Below are positions 5,651-5,823 of a stretch of DNA of 5,823 nt, piece after piece (position 1 is the first letter of the stretch; each line of letters opens with the position of its first letter). Under the pieces are notes generated by a model, which searched no databases, was not told the DNA's origin, and saw only the letters and a program-made list of their open reading frames with translations. The stretch is from NCBI GenBank assembly GCA_020344295.1, contig CP070819.1, forward strand, positions 654,725 to 660,547, given 5' to 3'. Both the position numbers and the translations under genes were made by a program. This DNA comes from Dehalococcoidia bacterium. GTDB taxonomy: Bacteria; Chloroflexota; Dehalococcoidia; SZUA-161.

Positions 5651-5725
5651 AGAGGATAATACTACCTTCACTTCAGGCACCTCCTTTATCAAGAGCAGTT
5701 AAATCACATCCTTTAAAAATATTAG

Positions 5726-5737
5726 ACATATATATGT
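5726..5737. promoter_or_regulatory. 12-bp perfect palindrome upstream of the ribbon-helix-helix-like gene, possible autoregulatory operator
   Basis: ACATATATATGT is identical to its reverse complement. It overlaps a weak plus-strand promoter: TAGACA at 5723-5728, 17 bp, then TACTAT at 5746-5751 preceded by TGC. Ribbon-helix-helix proteins commonly repress their own promoters at short palindromes, which fits its position about 35 bp before the start codon. The core is alternating A/T, so chance symmetry is not excluded. Confidence 0.35.
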
Positions 5738-5771
5738 TTATATGCTACTATTTTCCTGAGGTAAGTATTTT

Positions 5772-5823
5772 ATGGGAACCTCCATGAAACGTACGACAAT
5801 CTTTCTTACAGCCGAACAGCATG
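5772..5823 (+). CDS. Start of a probable ribbon-helix-helix DNA-binding protein (antitoxin or CopG-like regulator), cut by window end
   Basis: Only 17 codons are visible, reading MGTSMKRTTIFLTAEQH. The phrase MKRTTIFLTAEQ is typical of the first beta strand and helix start of ribbon-helix-helix proteins (Arc/CopG type), where the strand residues read the DNA major groove. Such proteins are usually 50-90 residues long and often serve as toxin-antitoxin antitoxins, so a toxin gene might follow beyond the window. The ATG at 5772 has GAGG at 5758-5761, 10 nt upstream. The in-frame ATG at 5784 has a poorer site but gives the more usual MKRTTI start. The identification rests on very few residues. 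Confidence 0.5.
   Translation, partial: MGTSMKRTTIFLTAEQH

Noticed and set aside
1..5823. CRISPR array, insertion-sequence ends, tRNA or rRNA genes
   Set aside because: No regularly spaced repeats, transposase frames, terminal inverted repeats or tRNA-like cloverleaf were seen on reading both strands.

Overview
The window looks like chromosomal DNA of an anaerobic bacterium of moderate GC content. The evidence is a cobalt/nickel importer, a lipoprotein with a clear bacterial lipobox, ferredoxin-type iron-sulfur clusters, Shine-Dalgarno-led starts and sigma70-like promoters. The wHTH-ferredoxin architecture and the metal operon resemble what I remember from Desulfobacterota and Dehalococcoidia (Chloroflexota). 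The lineage is an inference; no rRNA or marker gene is present.

Left third (1-1876, minus strand): a transition-metal uptake operon reading leftward and out of the window. The order is a strong promoter with an overlapping dyad (about 1848-1876), a leader of roughly 170 nt, a metal-binding-type lipoprotein (906-1667), a small two-segment membrane protein with an exported Ig-like domain (424-876, resembling the NikL/CbiL-type accessory subunits), and CbiM/NikM, the ECF substrate-binding subunit (424 to beyond base 1). The last two genes share a TGATG stop/start. The transmembrane coupling subunit and ATPase (CbiQ/CbiO) would be expected further left. Together they suggest a relay: the lipoprotein collects Ni or Co outside the membrane, and the accessory protein and CbiM take it across.

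Middle (1950-3454): a minus-strand gene for a 374-residue protein joining a winged-helix-like N-terminus, two central Cys clusters and a C-terminal 2[4Fe-4S] ferredoxin. It is divergent from an amidase-signature hydrolase (3455-4888, plus strand). The 380-bp divergent spacer holds a near-consensus plus-strand promoter, a second weaker one, and two short perfect dyads.

Right (4889-5823): a convergent gap, then an unrecognised minus-strand 178-residue protein with a hydrophobic C-terminal half. A second divergent spacer has a consensus-like promoter for it and a 12-bp palindrome. The palindrome lies before the first codons of a plus-strand gene whose start resembles ribbon-helix-helix regulators or antitoxins; this gene is cut by the window end.

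No rRNA, tRNA, CRISPR array, insertion sequence or attachment site was seen. The content is mostly recognisable housekeeping or accessory metabolism. The most unusual points are the His/Cys-tailed lipoprotein in the metal operon, the Cys-rich wHTH-ferredoxin, and an amidase that lacks a normally conserved Asp next to its nucleophile.
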